Shown one piece after another: positions 45,342 through 54,774 of a stretch of 64,000 bases of DNA (position 1 is the stretch's first letter; each line of letters starts with the position of its first letter). The notes under the pieces are model-generated. The model saw nothing but the letters and a program-made list of their open reading frames with translations. It was not told the origin of the DNA and searched no databases. Source of the DNA: UBA1426 sp050953365 (GTDB lineage Bacteria > Bacillota > Clostridia > Peptostreptococcales > Anaerovoracaceae); the NCBI GenBank assembly GCA_050953365.1, contig JBMNMN010000004.1:1-64000 (forward strand), read 5' to 3'. Position numbers and translations under genes: made by a program.

Positions 45342-45466
45342 AAATAAATTCTTCGTTCTGAATGCACAAGGGTCCGTCCCGAGTGAGAAGGCGAGAGACG
45401 AATATGGAGTTTCTTGTAGCAATCAATCACAGGATCCTTATGCTCTTGCATAAGGATTTTTTTAAC
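45342..45466 (+). promoter_or_regulatory. Structured leader with terminator before the ABC transporter operon
   Basis: Between leuB and the ABC genes a leader ends in a perfect 10 bp terminator (ATCCTTATGC-TCTT-GCATAAGGAT with seven T, 45434-45463), 48 bp before the lipoprotein start. Upstream, GGTCCGTCCCGAG...GCGAGAGACGAA is purine-rich with possible pairings TTCGT/ACGAA and ACAAG/CTTGT. A terminator placed inside a leader suggests attenuation by a riboswitch or similar. I could not match it to a known class; the transporter type would fit guanidine-I or thiamine-related RNAs, but their consensus bases are not seen. Confidence 0.5.
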
Positions 45467-45510
45467 CGAATGGAGTATTTCGGTGAATAAGCAGAAAGAA
45501 GGGATTTGAA

Positions 45511-46515
45511 ATGAAGAAGTGGTTTACGTTCTTATTGGTACTTACGCTATGCTTTGGCCTGCTGGCAGGCTGCGGAGCTATAGAATCGCAGGAGCCGGAA
45601 GAAGAGCCGGAAGTAGCGGAGGTTACTACATTTCGCATTGCATCATTGAAAGGCCCCACCACCATGGGGATGGTAAAACTGATGAACGATGCGGAGGAAG
45701 GCATGGCAAAGCACGATTATCAGTTTGAAATATTCGGAACTGCCGATGAAATAGTTCCTAAGCTGGTAAACGGCGAACTTGACATCGCGCTAATTCCGTG
45801 CAATCTGGCCAGTGTGTTGTATAATAAGACACAAGGAGCTGTACAAATAGCGGCTGTCAATACCTTGGGCGTACTCTACGTGGTAGAGAGCGGAAACACA
45901 GTTCAGTCCATTCAAGACTTGGTTGGGAAGACTATTTACAGCACCGGGAAAGGAACGACTCCCGAGTTTGCTCTGAACTACATTCTTACGCAGAATGGTA
46001 TTGAGCCCGGTAAAGACGTGACCATTGAGTACAAGAGCGAGTCGACGGAAATCGCTGCGATGCTTGAGAGCAGTGAAAATACCATTGCAGTTCTTCCGCA
46101 GCCTTATGTAACTGCTGTGCAGATGCAGAACGACAAAGTAAGAGTTGCATTGAGCTTTACGGAAGAATGGGATAAAGTGAGCCCGGACAGCAGCCTCATA
46201 ACCGGTGTAGTACTTGTAAGAAAAGCCTTTGTCGAAGAAAACCCCCTTGCTTTCAGCGAGTTTTTGGATGAATATGAAGCGTCCACAGAATATGTGAATG
46301 CCAATGTGGAAGAGGCGGCCGCATGGGTGGAAAAGTATGGCATTGTTGCGAAAGCGCCTATTGCGGTGAAAGCAATTCCTGCCTGCAATATCACCTATAT
46401 TGAAGGTGATGAAATGAAAACCAAAGTCGGCGGCTACCTTCAGGTGTTGTTTGATGCCAACCCCCAATCGGTAGGAGGAGCTCTGCCAGAAGATGACTTC
46501 TATTTCAAGAGGTAA
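45511..46515 (+). CDS. ABC transporter substrate-binding lipoprotein (SsuA/ThiY/NMT1-like)
   Basis: Lipoprotein with signal MKKWFTFLLVLTLCFGLLAGC, Cys21 being the lipid anchor. The mature protein has the two-lobed NMT1/SsuA-like fold (IASLKGPTTMGMVKLMNDAEEG, LVNGELDIALIPCNLASVLYNKTQGAVQIAA, LVGKTIYSTGKGTTPEFALNYILTQNGI). Related proteins bind sulfonates, pyrimidines, or thiamine precursors; the ligand here is unknown. Operon with permease (23 bp overlap) and ATPase. Confidence 0.88.
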   Translation: MKKWFTFLLVLTLCFGLLAGCGAIESQEPEEEPEVAEVTTFRIASLKGPTTMGMVKLMNDAEEGMAKHDYQFEIFGTADEIVPKLVNGELDIALIPCNLASVLYNKTQGAVQIAAVNTLGVLYVVESGNTVQSIQDLVGKTIYSTGKGTTPEFALNYILTQNGIEPGKDVTIEYKSESTEIAAMLESSENTIAVLPQPYVTAVQMQNDKVRVALSFTEEWDKVSPDSSLITGVVLVRKAFVEENPLAFSEFLDEYEASTEYVNANVEEAAAWVEKYGIVAKAPIAVKAIPACNITYIEGDEMKTKVGGYLQVLFDANPQSVGGALPEDDFYFKR

Positions 46516-47281
46516 AAAAAATGCCCAAACCGTGCTTGCCCTGATTTTTTGGCTGATCGTCTGGCAGCTTGCTGCTTCGGCAATCGGACAGGATCTTTTC
46601 CTGGTATCACCGGTAAAGGTGATCCGAATTCTGTTCAATCAAGTGCAGGAGGCTGCCTTCTGGGCAACGGTATCTTACTCCTTTGTGCGCATTGTCTGCG
46701 GATTCATGCTTGCTATTGTCACGGGAGTGTTTCTTGCTGTCATCAGCGCGGGGAACGGCGTTATCAGGGCTTTGTTGGCGCCTTTTTTCAGCGTAATAAA
46801 GAGCATTCCGGTGGCCAGTTTTATCATTCTGGTGCTTATTTGGGCCGGAAGCAGCAAGCTTTCCGTAGTAATAAGTTTTTTAATGGTTCTGCCGATCCTC
46901 TATACCAATGTGCTGCAGGGGTTCATGCAGACGGACCGGAAGCTTCTGGAAATGGCAAAGGTATTTCATATAGGCTTGCGGAAAAAGCTCTATGCCATCT
47001 ACATCCCCGGAGTGCTGCCGTATTTTTCTGCGGGATGTAAACTGGGCCTGGGCCTTTGCTGGAAGAGCGGCATTGCCGCCGAGGTCATCGGATTGCCCAA
47101 CGGCAGCATCGGCGAAAGGCTTTATCAGGCGAAAATATTTCTCAGCACCGGAGAACTCCTTAGCTGGACCATCGTCATCATACTGATCAGTTTCTTGTTT
47201 GAACGTATATTTTTCCGGTTGCTCCGCTATATTGAAAGGCGTATGGTGTTTACGGCCTCCGACTCTAATAGACGAAAATAG
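46493..47281 (+). CDS. ABC transporter permease (SsuC/TauC-like)
   Basis: A 262-residue BPD_transp_1 permease with about six transmembrane helices. The cytoplasmic EAA loop is LLEMAKVFHIGLRKKLYAIYIPGVLPYF, which contacts the ATPase. Start ATG 46493 lies inside the 3' end of the lipoprotein gene, behind GGAGGAGC, so translation is coupled. Confidence 0.88.
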   Translation: MTSISRGKKNAQTVLALIFWLIVWQLAASAIGQDLFLVSPVKVIRILFNQVQEAAFWATVSYSFVRIVCGFMLAIVTGVFLAVISAGNGVIRALLAPFFSVIKSIPVASFIILVLIWAGSSKLSVVISFLMVLPILYTNVLQGFMQTDRKLLEMAKVFHIGLRKKLYAIYIPGVLPYFSAGCKLGLGLCWKSGIAAEVIGLPNGSIGERLYQAKIFLSTGELLSWTIVIILISFLFERIFFRLLRYIERRMVFTASDSNRRK

Positions 47282-47324
47282 CTGCGGCCGTATTTCCGCT
47301 GTGATTGGGAATTGAGGTGTTGTT

Positions 47325-47930
47325 ATGATCACAGTAAAAAACCTTACGAAGCATTTCGATGATAAAAAAGTAATAGACAATCTGAATTTGGTGTTGCAGG
47401 AAGGCCGCATAACCACGATAATGGGGACCAGCGGCTGCGGCAAAACCACCTTTGCAATGATGCTGCTGGGTCTTTTGAAGCCTGACAGCGGAACCATCGA
47501 GGGGCTTCAAGGCAAGCGCATTTCCGCCGTATTTCAAGAGGACCGGCTTATCGAACACCTCTCTGCAATAGAGAACATCAAATTGGTTATTGACGGAAAG
47601 CCCGATGAAGAAGAAATTCGGAGACAGCTGGCAGAGGTTGGACTTGAGGATGCCTTGGTGGAAAAGCCAACGGCTCAATTGTCCGGCGGGCAGAAACGCA
47701 GGGTAGCCATCGTCAGGGCCATGATGGCAAAGAGCGACTTTATCTGCCTGGACGAACCATTTAAAGGATTGGATACACAAACCAAGAAAAAAGTCATGGA
47801 ATATGTAAAAAGGAGTGTAGAAGGAAAGACTGTTTTACTCATCACTCATGATGTAGAGGAACGAAAGTTTTTCGAAGGAGATTATATCGGAACGATTCCC
47901 GGACCTGTCTGTGAGATCTTTCCGTTTTAA
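47325..47930 (+). CDS. ABC transporter ATP-binding protein (SsuB/TauB-like)
   Basis: A compact 201-residue ATPase. Walker A GTSGCGKTT, Q-loop AVFQEDRL, signature LSGGQ, Walker B FICLDEPFKGLD, and the switch His in ITHDVEE. It is about 40-50 residues shorter than usual SsuB because the C-terminal helical part is minimal. Third gene of the importer operon. Confidence 0.92.
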   Translation: MITVKNLTKHFDDKKVIDNLNLVLQEGRITTIMGTSGCGKTTFAMMLLGLLKPDSGTIEGLQGKRISAVFQEDRLIEHLSAIENIKLVIDGKPDEEEIRRQLAEVGLEDALVEKPTAQLSGGQKRRVAIVRAMMAKSDFICLDEPFKGLDTQTKKKVMEYVKRSVEGKTVLLITHDVEERKFFEGDYIGTIPGPVCEIFPF

Positions 47931-47954
47931 CGGACCACTTCTTTTTCAAATGGG

Positions 47955-48002
47955 ATGCAAAAGAGGGCGAACCCCAATGTACGGGATTCGCCCTCTTTTG
48001 CT
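47955..48002. terminator. Bidirectional terminator between the ABC and hydrogenase operons
   Basis: GCAAAAGAGGGCGAA-loop-TTCGCCCTCTTTTGC, a 15 bp stem with A and T runs inside the stem ends, serving convergent operons. Confidence 0.85.
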
Positions 48003-48012
48003 TATATTGAGC

Positions 48013-49797
48013 CTATTCCTGCGGGCAATAGACTTCTCTCTTATGATAATGCGTATGGAGATACTTGTGCGCTACTTCGCTGTTGGGCTCCTTCAGGAAC
48101 TCTTCGTAGAGGGCCTTGACCTCAGTATTTTCGTGAGCCTTTCTGAGGACTTGTCTTTCATCCTCAGAATACAGCGCGTTGGCCCTGTCAGCCTTTGGAT
48201 TCACTTCCAGTCTGGCCTTGGCTGAAACGTGAGGCTGACCTCCGCCGTGGACGCACCCGCCGGGGCATGCCATGACTTCGATGAAGTGGTAGTTCTTTTC
48301 TCCCCTGCGGATGGCATCGAGCACTTTTGCCGCATTGGCAGTTGTGTGTGCCACAGCCACTTTGATCTCCGTCGGTTTGCCGTCGATGGGCAGAGTGACG
48401 GTAGCTTCCTTGATGCCTTCCATTCCTCTCACATCGTAATATTCGATCTCCTGCAGGTCCTCACCGGTGACGATATCAGCGATAGTCCGAAGGGCCGCTT
48501 CCGTAACGCCGCCTGTGGTTCCGAAAATGACGCCGGCTCCGGTGTATTCGCCCAGGATGCTGTCGTCATCCTCGTCCTCAAGGGCCAGGAAGTTGATCCT
48601 TGCCTGCTTGATCATATCTGCCAACTCTCTGGTAGTTAAGACGATATCCACATCACGGATGCCGTCCACTTCCATTTCAGGTCTCTGCGCCTCAGTCTTC
48701 TTTGCAGTACAAGGCATTACAGATACGCAAACCATCTTCTTCGGATCGATGCCGGCTTTGTTGGCATAGTAGGATTTGACCAATGCTCCGAACATCTGCT
48801 GCGGTGATTTGCATGTAGACAGATTATCCAGAAAGTCTGGGTAATTGATCTCGCAGAACCGGATCCAGCCCGGTGAGCAGGAAGTAATCAAGGGGAGAGT
48901 TCCTCCTTCCTTGAGCCGGGTCAGGAGCTCGGTTCCTTCCTCCAATATGGTCAGGTCCGCGCTGAAGTTGGTGTCGAAGACCTTATCAAATCCCAATCTT
49001 CTGAGAGCGGCTACCATTTTTCCGGTAACGGGTGTTCCTACCGGCAGGCCGAAGGCTTCACCGAGTGCAGCCCGCACTGCAGGAGCCGTCTGAACGACCA
49101 CAAATTTTTCGGGATCGTCCAGAGCTTCCCAGACCTTTTCAATGCTGGTCTTTTCTCTCAATGCTGCAACGGGGCAAGCATTGATGCACTGACCGCAGTA
49201 CACGCAGTTTACATCTCTCATGCTGAAGTCATAGGCCGGGGCCACTTCAGTGTTGAAGCCTCTCTTTGTGAAGTCCAGAACACCGATGCCCTGTACATTT
49301 TTACATACGCTTATGCATCTGCCGCAGAGAATGCACTTGGAAGAATCGCGAACGATGGAGTGGGACAAATCGTCCAAAACCGGTGTTCTCTTGGCACCGT
49401 CGTAGGGCACATCATCAATACTCAGTTCTTCACAGAGTTTCTGGAGCTCGCAGGTGCCGTTTCTACGGCAGGTAAGACATTCACGGTTGTGGTTTGCCAG
49501 GATCAGTTCCACATTTTTGCGAACCGCTTTTCTCACCTTTTCCGTATTGGTTCTCACATTCATTCCTTCCTGAACCTGAAGTACGCAGGATGCAGGCAGG
49601 TTTCTCATGGGAACCCCGTTAATATCTACTTCCACTACGCAGACCCTGCAAGCTGCGATTTCGTTGATATCCTTCAAGTAGCAAAGGGTGGGGATATCAA
49701 TACCGGCGGCTTTTGCTGCCAATAATACGGTGTAATCTTTGGGAACGCTGACGGCGATCCCGTTTATAGTTACATTGACTTTTTCAACATTACTCAT
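48013..49797 (-). CDS. hydA: [FeFe] hydrogenase catalytic subunit (HydA/HndD type)
   Basis: Catalytic subunit of a multimeric [FeFe] hydrogenase, 594 residues. N-terminal [2Fe-2S] ferredoxin (CYLKDINEIAACRVC...C), His-ligated cluster (HNRECLTCRRNGTC), two [4Fe-4S] (CILCGRCISVC; CVYCGQCINAC), then the H-cluster with all three motifs: TSCSPGWIRFCE, MPCTAKKTEAQRPE, and EVMACPGGCVHGGGQPH. The small Fe_hyd_SSU domain forms the end. In the HydABC complex it exchanges electrons between H2, NAD(H) and ferredoxin, likely by bifurcation. Last gene of hydCBA; AGGAGG precedes the start. Confidence 0.95.
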   Translation of the reverse strand: MSNVEKVNVTINGIAVSVPKDYTVLLAAKAAGIDIPTLCYLKDINEIAACRVCVVEVDINGVPMRNLPASCVLQVQEGMNVRTNTEKVRKAVRKNVELILANHNRECLTCRRNGTCELQKLCEELSIDDVPYDGAKRTPVLDDLSHSIVRDSSKCILCGRCISVCKNVQGIGVLDFTKRGFNTEVAPAYDFSMRDVNCVYCGQCINACPVAALREKTSIEKVWEALDDPEKFVVVQTAPAVRAALGEAFGLPVGTPVTGKMVAALRRLGFDKVFDTNFSADLTILEEGTELLTRLKEGGTLPLITSCSPGWIRFCEINYPDFLDNLSTCKSPQQMFGALVKSYYANKAGIDPKKMVCVSVMPCTAKKTEAQRPEMEVDGIRDVDIVLTTRELADMIKQARINFLALEDEDDDSILGEYTGAGVIFGTTGGVTEAALRTIADIVTGEDLQEIEYYDVRGMEGIKEATVTLPIDGKPTEIKVAVAHTTANAAKVLDAIRRGEKNYHFIEVMACPGGCVHGGGQPHVSAKARLEVNPKADRANALYSEDERQVLRKAHENTEVKALYEEFLKEPNSEVAHKYLHTHYHKREVYCPQE

Positions 49798-49811
49798 GCT
49801 AACCTGTCCTC

Positions 49812-51659
49812 CTATTTTCTAATGATGGCCTTGAACGTGCAGGCATCCATGCAGGCACCGCATTTGATACATTTTTCTTGATCGATGGTGTGCCTTTGTT
49901 TGACTGTACCGGTGATTGCCTTGGTAGGACATACTCTCACGCACCGGGTGCAGCCTGTGCAGTCTTCCGTGATGAAATAGCTCAACAAGGCTCTGCAAAT
50001 GCTTGCAGGACATCTCTTGTCCACTACGTGTGCTTCATACTCATCTCTGAAGTGTTTCATTGTGGAGAGGACAGGATTCGGGGCTGTCTGACCCAATGCG
50101 CAAAGTGATGTGTTCTTGATGTTTTCGGCCAGTTCTTCCAGGTTAATCAGGTCCTCCATGGTGCCCTTGCCCTGTGTAATCTTATCCAGGATTTCCAGCA
50201 TTCTCTTTGTTCCTTCACGGCAGGGCGTACACTTGCCGCAGGATTCGTCAACGGTGAAATCCAGGAAGAAGCGGGCAATGTCGACCATGCAGTTGTCCTC
50301 GTCGATTACGATCATTCCGCCGGATCCCATCATGGAGCCGATGGCGACCAAGGTATCGAAATCGATGGGTGTGTCCAGATCTGCCGTTGTTATGCATCCA
50401 CCGGAAGGTCCGCCGGTCTGAACTGCCTTAAAGGCTTTTCCGTTGGGACAACCCTCACCGATGTCATAAATGACCTCGCGGAGAGTGATTCCCATGGGAA
50501 CCTCTACCAAACCTGTGTTATTGATTTTTCCGCCAAGAGCGAAGACCTTAGTGCCCGGGGATTTTTCCGTGCCCATAGATTTGAACCATTCGGGTCCGTT
50601 GAGAACGATCTTGGGTACGTTGGCCAAGGTTTCTACGTTATTGATGATAGTGGGTTTGCCCCAAAGTCCTTTGTTGGCGGGGAAAGGAGGCTTGTTTCTC
50701 GACATGCCGCGCTTGCCTTCGATAGAAGCTATCAATGCTGTTTCCTCTCCGCATACGAAAGCGCCTGCTCCCAGTCTGATTTCGATGTCAAAATCGAAAC
50801 CGCTGCCGAAAATGTTCTTGCCGAGAAAGCCCTTTTCTTTTGCCTGTTGGATGGCTATCTCCAATCTGCGAACGGCCACAGGATATTCAGCTCTTACATA
50901 TATGAAACCCTTTGTGGCGCCGATAGCATATCCGCCGATGGCCATGGCTTCCAATACAGAGTGAGGATCCCCCTCCAAAATGCTTCTGTCCATGAAAGCA
51001 CCCGGGTCTCCTTCGTCGGCGTTGCAGATGATATACTTCTGATCCGCTTCATTAGCCGCGGCGAAGCTCCACTTTGTTCCTGTGGGGAATCCTGCACCGC
51101 CTCTGCCTCTGAGTCCGGAGGCTTTGATCAGGTCAATGACTTCGTTTGGCTTCATGGCAGTGACTACTTTTGCCAGCGCCTGATAGCCGTCAATTGCTAT
51201 ATAATCGTCGATGTTTTCCGGGTTGATCAACCCGCAGTTTTTGAGAACGACACGCTTTTGCTTTTTGTAGAACTGTACGTCGTCCAAACTCTTGAGCTTG
51301 CCGTCTTCCGTTTCTCCGAGAGTAAATTCAACAACCGGTTTGCCTTTTACCAAGTGTTCGGAAACAACTCTTGTGACCCGATCCGGATCCATATGAATAT
51401 ATGTAACCTTCTCTTTGCCGGGCTCGTATACCTCGACAATGGGCTCATATATGCACATGCCGACACAGCCTGTGGGGACGATTTGCACATCGCCCAAGCC
51501 TTTGGCGGCTGTTTCTTCCTTAAGCTTTTCCAAAACCGGCTTGGCTCCGGCGGAAATTCCGCAAGTGGCCATTCCGACAACTATGCGGTAGCCGTCGGTA
51601 ACTTCAAAATTCTTCACAGCGTCAGCTTTCAGCTGGTTCAATTGATTGATACTATTCAT
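49812..51659 (-). CDS. hydB: Hydrogenase diaphorase subunit (HydB/HndC, NuoF-like)
   Basis: NuoF-like flavoprotein of 615 residues. N-terminal thioredoxin-like [2Fe-2S] domain (CGISAG...CVGMC), FMN/NAD-binding core (GLRGRGGAGFPTGTKW, CNADEGDPGAFMDRS), [4Fe-4S] motif ESCGKCTPCREG, and a C-terminal two-cluster ferredoxin (CTGCTRCVRVCPTKA, CIKCGACMDACTFKA). It carries electrons between NAD(H) and the HydA clusters. ATG 51659 is used: it overlaps the hydC stop by 8 bp behind GGTGAGG; an upstream in-frame start at 51689 lies inside hydC. Confidence 0.95.
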   Translation of the reverse strand: MNSINQLNQLKADAVKNFEVTDGYRIVVGMATCGISAGAKPVLEKLKEETAAKGLGDVQIVPTGCVGMCIYEPIVEVYEPGKEKVTYIHMDPDRVTRVVSEHLVKGKPVVEFTLGETEDGKLKSLDDVQFYKKQKRVVLKNCGLINPENIDDYIAIDGYQALAKVVTAMKPNEVIDLIKASGLRGRGGAGFPTGTKWSFAAANEADQKYIICNADEGDPGAFMDRSILEGDPHSVLEAMAIGGYAIGATKGFIYVRAEYPVAVRRLEIAIQQAKEKGFLGKNIFGSGFDFDIEIRLGAGAFVCGEETALIASIEGKRGMSRNKPPFPANKGLWGKPTIINNVETLANVPKIVLNGPEWFKSMGTEKSPGTKVFALGGKINNTGLVEVPMGITLREVIYDIGEGCPNGKAFKAVQTGGPSGGCITTADLDTPIDFDTLVAIGSMMGSGGMIVIDEDNCMVDIARFFLDFTVDESCGKCTPCREGTKRMLEILDKITQGKGTMEDLINLEELAENIKNTSLCALGQTAPNPVLSTMKHFRDEYEAHVVDKRCPASICRALLSYFITEDCTGCTRCVRVCPTKAITGTVKQRHTIDQEKCIKCGACMDACTFKAIIRK

Positions 51660-52170
51660 TCTGCGCCACCTCACCTCTATACTTATCAAGAATCGCAGGA
51701 ATTACATCCACGTTATCCAGTTTGCCGTAGACGTCATCGTCTATCATCATAACCGGTGCCAAACCGCAGCAACCGAGGCAACGGGTGGCGTCGATGGTAA
51801 ACAAACCATCAGGCGTGGTCTCTCCAACGCCGATATTCAATTCCTCGACGATCTTATCCAGAACTTTTTGAGCCCCTCTCACGTAGCAGGCTGTACCGAG
51901 ACAAACGCCGATATGGTGTTTGCCTTGCGGCGTTATGGAAAATTGGCTGTAGAATGTTGCGACTCCGTATAGTTCGGCGATGGGAACGCCAATATTCTCG
52001 GAAATAAATTTCAGTACATCCAGGGGCAGGTAGCCGAAAATGCGCTGCGCCTCCTGAAGCACTCCCATTGAGATTCCTTGTGAATCTTTGACAGAATCGA
52101 TGTACGCTTTCAATTCAGCGTATCTTTTGTCACTTGTTCTGTTGCAATTGCACCCGCAGTCATTTTGCAT
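51652..52170 (-). CDS. hydC: Hydrogenase [2Fe-2S] subunit (HydC/HndA, NuoE-like)
   Basis: NuoE-like thioredoxin-fold subunit, 172 residues. The four [2Fe-2S] Cys are in CLGTACYV and CLGCCGLAPV. A short N-terminal Cys-containing tail (CGCNCNRTSDKR) is extra. First gene of the operon; start ATG 52170 follows AAGGAG. Confidence 0.94.
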   Translation of the reverse strand: MQNDCGCNCNRTSDKRYAELKAYIDSVKDSQGISMGVLQEAQRIFGYLPLDVLKFISENIGVPIAELYGVATFYSQFSITPQGKHHIGVCLGTACYVRGAQKVLDKIVEELNIGVGETTPDGLFTIDATRCLGCCGLAPVMMIDDDVYGKLDNVDVIPAILDKYRGEVAQNE

Positions 52171-52200
52171 TTTCTAATTCTCCTTAATTAATAGTGATAA

Positions 52201-52230
52201 TTAATAATTTAATTGTGATAATTGTGTCAA
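52201..52230 (-). promoter_or_regulatory. Possible promoter of hydCBA
   Basis: On the reverse strand TTGACA (52225-52230) and, 17-18 bp on, TTATTA/TATTAA (52201-52207), 30 bp before hydC. AATTATCAC occurs twice here and could be an operator. Moderate match only. Confidence 0.4.
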
Positions 52231-52584
52231 GCCGAACCTAAGATGTCGAAGGAATTGTACTGGCGGTATCACCTCCTAAAATTGCTTGTGTGTAAGCAAA
52301 ATCAATATATGTCGGGATTATAAACGAGATTAAATTATTATGAAATTGATATTTTTTCTACAATCATCTTGATAATAACATATGAATAAAGAAGATGCAA
52401 TATTTCTGCCTGACAAACTTTGTGTAAATAATAACTTAACAATGCGAGAACGACGCTGGGCTGCTTCTTGCCAAGCGGCCGGCAACCGGTGATAGACTGT
52501 AATAAAAGTATGAAGATCGCAGGGCTATTGAAGGAAAAAATACGAAGGATAATGATAATGAGGTAGCAGGTCGGGAGGTTTATC

Positions 52585-53195
52585 ATGGAGTTAAGGGATG
52601 CTATTTATAAACGGCAGAGCATTCGGAAATATACGGAACAGGATGTTCGCCAAGAGGATCTGGAAAAGATTTTAGATGCGGGAAGAATGGCGCCTTCCGG
52701 TAAGAACAGCCAAAACTGGCACTTTGTTGTGGTCCGTGACAAAGAGCTCAAGGAAAAAATCGCACAGGCTATCCTGGATAAAAATGAAGTGATTGCAAAG
52801 AAACTGGATGAGAAGGATCCGGAAAAGGGACTGCGTTTTCGGAAATTTGCAAAGAACTTTCTCGCTGTTTTTCCTTGATGCGCCGGTTCTGATCTTAGTC
52901 TATGCAACGGTGTATTATTGTACCGGCTATAATGAGTATAAATTTGCCGAGTTTCCGCAGGAGTACATTGATAAAGCTGCTGCCTTCGGAATCCGGGAAT
53001 GCAAAACATTGGAGCGGCGGTTCAGAGCATGGCGCTCGCCGCAGTGGATTTAGGGTACGGATCCTGCTGGATGACAGGCCAGAATTATGCGGCGGAAGAG
53101 ATTGAAGCCGTAATTAAAGAGGAGACCGGTTTTGAGAAGGAAGGCTACTTCCTTGCATGCATGCTGCCCATCGGTGTTCCCCGGGAAGGGGCCAA
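52585..53195 (+). pseudogene. Nitroreductase family protein, two indels and IS256 disruption
   Basis: Starts at ATG 52585 behind GGGAGG with a typical nitroreductase N-terminus (MELRDAIYKRQSIRKYTEQDV, MAPSGKNSQNWHFVVV). The frame shifts near 52860 (continuing LFFLDAPVLILVYA) and back near 52995 (MQNIGAAVQSMALAAVDLGYGSCWMTG). At 53195, after PREGAK, the IS256-family element begins; the native C-terminal codons REGAKSPGRKEFNEICTYV and stop lie beyond it at 54778-54837. A flavoenzyme of about 220 residues originally, NAD(P)H-dependent reduction of nitro or quinone compounds. Not functional as it stands. Confidence 0.88.
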
Positions 53196-53290
53196 GTCCT
53201 TTTTTGTGTGTAAATTCGTTCGGTCACAATATAGTTAACGTTTAATACTTTGTTGCAATAACGGATAGCTTTTCGCATTTATTCCACGGT

Positions 53291-53411
53291 CCTGTTGACA
53301 TGGGGGGCCCTGACCCTCTGGACTCCCTTTTTTAGGCAGAAGAAGACCACTCTCTTGGGCGTCATCTCTGCCGCCGAGAGTTTACCAGAGGGTCAGCCCC
53401 ATGTAAACAGG
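53291..53411. repeat. 121 bp palindromic element inside the IS256 3' region
   Basis: Arms CCTGTTGACATGGGG...CCCTCTGG (53291-53321) and CCAGAGGGTCAGCCCCATGT...CAGG (53385-53411) pair almost throughout, and the interior (GGCAGAAGAAGAC / GTCATCTCTGCC) continues the stem. Reads like a small MITE or a strong transcript-stabilising hairpin. Confidence 0.65.
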
Positions 53412-53436
53412 CTTTCGCGGCATAAATGCTTCTATG

Positions 53437-54672
53437 TTAAGCTGCTTTCAGCAGTTTTACCTGTTCCTGGGCAATCTTGATAAGCTTCGGTTTTGCTTCT
53501 TCGATTGCATTCATGCATTTTTCTTTTGTGAACAAGGCATTTCTTGTACTCATTATGTCATTTCGATCGATTAAGACCGCTCCCATTAAGCGGGTCAAGG
53601 ACGCTGCATTTGGAAAGATCCGAATCACATCAGAACGGCGCCCTAACTCGCCATTTTCACGCTCTAAATAGTTCGTAGTCCGAAGGGGAGTCCGCATGCT
53701 TTCTGGTAGCAGCATCACTGTCATGGCTTCCTCAAATCCCTCATCAAGGATTTCCATAGCTTTTGGTGCTACATCCTTGTAATCCTGAATGATTTCATTC
53801 CTTCGCTCTCTAGCTTCTTTCATGGTTTTGGCATTAAACATTTCACGGAGCTCGGTCTTTAATCCTTTCTGCTCTTTTTTCGGAGTCTCCTTAAGGATGT
53901 TTTCCTGAAAATGATATTGACATCTTTGCCAAGGAACCTCCGGGTAAACCTCTTTCAAGCCTGCAAGTAAACCTTGATGGGCATCCGATGTGATCATATC
54001 GGGATTTACTCCTCGTTTTTTTAAACTTGTCAAAAACTCCTTCCAGGTTCTCTCTGATTCATTATCATAGGTGCCAAAATCAATGATTTCTCTACGGCCA
54101 TCCTCTGTAATCCCCATGGCAACCATGAAGGCTTTCGATACGATGCTGTGGTTTTCTCTTACCTTAAAGTATTTCGCATCGGTAATTACGAACGGGTACG
54201 GATCTTTCAATGGACGGTTTTTAAACTGCTTAATGCTTTCATCTAGGCGCCTACAAAGCTCGGATACGGTTGATTTCGAGAAGCTAGCCCCGCAGAGCTC
54301 TTCCACAACATTGGTTACTTTTCTTGTGGATACACCTTGGACAACCATCTCCATCATAGTCGTCAGCAAAGCCGCTTCATTTCTTTGATATTGATCAAAG
54401 ATCATCGTTACAAACGGAACATTTCTGTGGCGTGGAACCTTTAGCGTGAGTTTCCCGATCCTTGTAACAAGAGGGCGATCCCTGGTACCATTTCGGTAGT
54501 CGTTTCTGTCCTCGCTTCGTTCATGCTTCGAGGCCCCTATCTGATCTTCTGATTCTGCCAAAAGGAAGGCATTTAGGATCTTCTCCATCAGGTACGCAAA
54601 CGCTTCATTTCGCTCTTTTGAAAAAAGAGCTACCACTTCGTCATAGTCTATTGTAATATTGACTTGAGACAT
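53437..54672 (-). CDS. IS256-family (Mutator-like) transposase
   Basis: A 411-residue DDE transposase. The family signature is evident: DRPLVTRIGKLTLKVPRHRN, LVTRIGK, FVITDAKYFKVREN (first Asp), MITSDAHQGL (second Asp), PWQRCQYHFQENIL (CxxH), and TNYLERENGELGRRSDVIRIFPN (Glu). Behind GGAGGTG at 54672. Intact. Confidence 0.94.
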   Translation of the reverse strand: MSQVNITIDYDEVVALFSKERNEAFAYLMEKILNAFLLAESEDQIGASKHERSEDRNDYRNGTRDRPLVTRIGKLTLKVPRHRNVPFVTMIFDQYQRNEAALLTTMMEMVVQGVSTRKVTNVVEELCGASFSKSTVSELCRRLDESIKQFKNRPLKDPYPFVITDAKYFKVRENHSIVSKAFMVAMGITEDGRREIIDFGTYDNESERTWKEFLTSLKKRGVNPDMITSDAHQGLLAGLKEVYPEVPWQRCQYHFQENILKETPKKEQKGLKTELREMFNAKTMKEARERRNEIIQDYKDVAPKAMEILDEGFEEAMTVMLLPESMRTPLRTTNYLERENGELGRRSDVIRIFPNAASLTRLMGAVLIDRNDIMSTRNALFTKEKCMNAIEEAKPKLIKIAQEQVKLLKAA

Positions 54673-54774
54673 GTTTCTTCACCTCCGGTTTTGTTGTTGT
54701 GGTAACTACATTGTAACCGAACGAAGAGACATGTTCTCTTTTTATTTTTTAATTTACACCATTATACGGACGTA

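Larger units (their letters stand above)
53196..54771. mobile_element. IS256-family insertion sequence
   Basis: Inverted repeats GTCCTTTTTTGTGTGTAAAT at 53196 and, inverted, GTCCGTATAATGGTGTAAAT ending at 54771 agree at 14 of these 20 positions. The flanks carry an imperfect 20 bp direct repeat (53176-53195 and 54772-54791, sharing CGGGAAGGGGCCAA), longer than the 8-9 bp expected for IS256 insertion. One transposase gene on the minus strand. A 121 bp palindrome sits in the 3' non-coding part (53291-53411). Confidence 0.85.

Noticed and set aside
45342..45466. T-box or TPP riboswitch in the ABC leader
   Set aside because: No GGTGG-type T-box element and no CTGAGA/TPP core bases; left unassigned.
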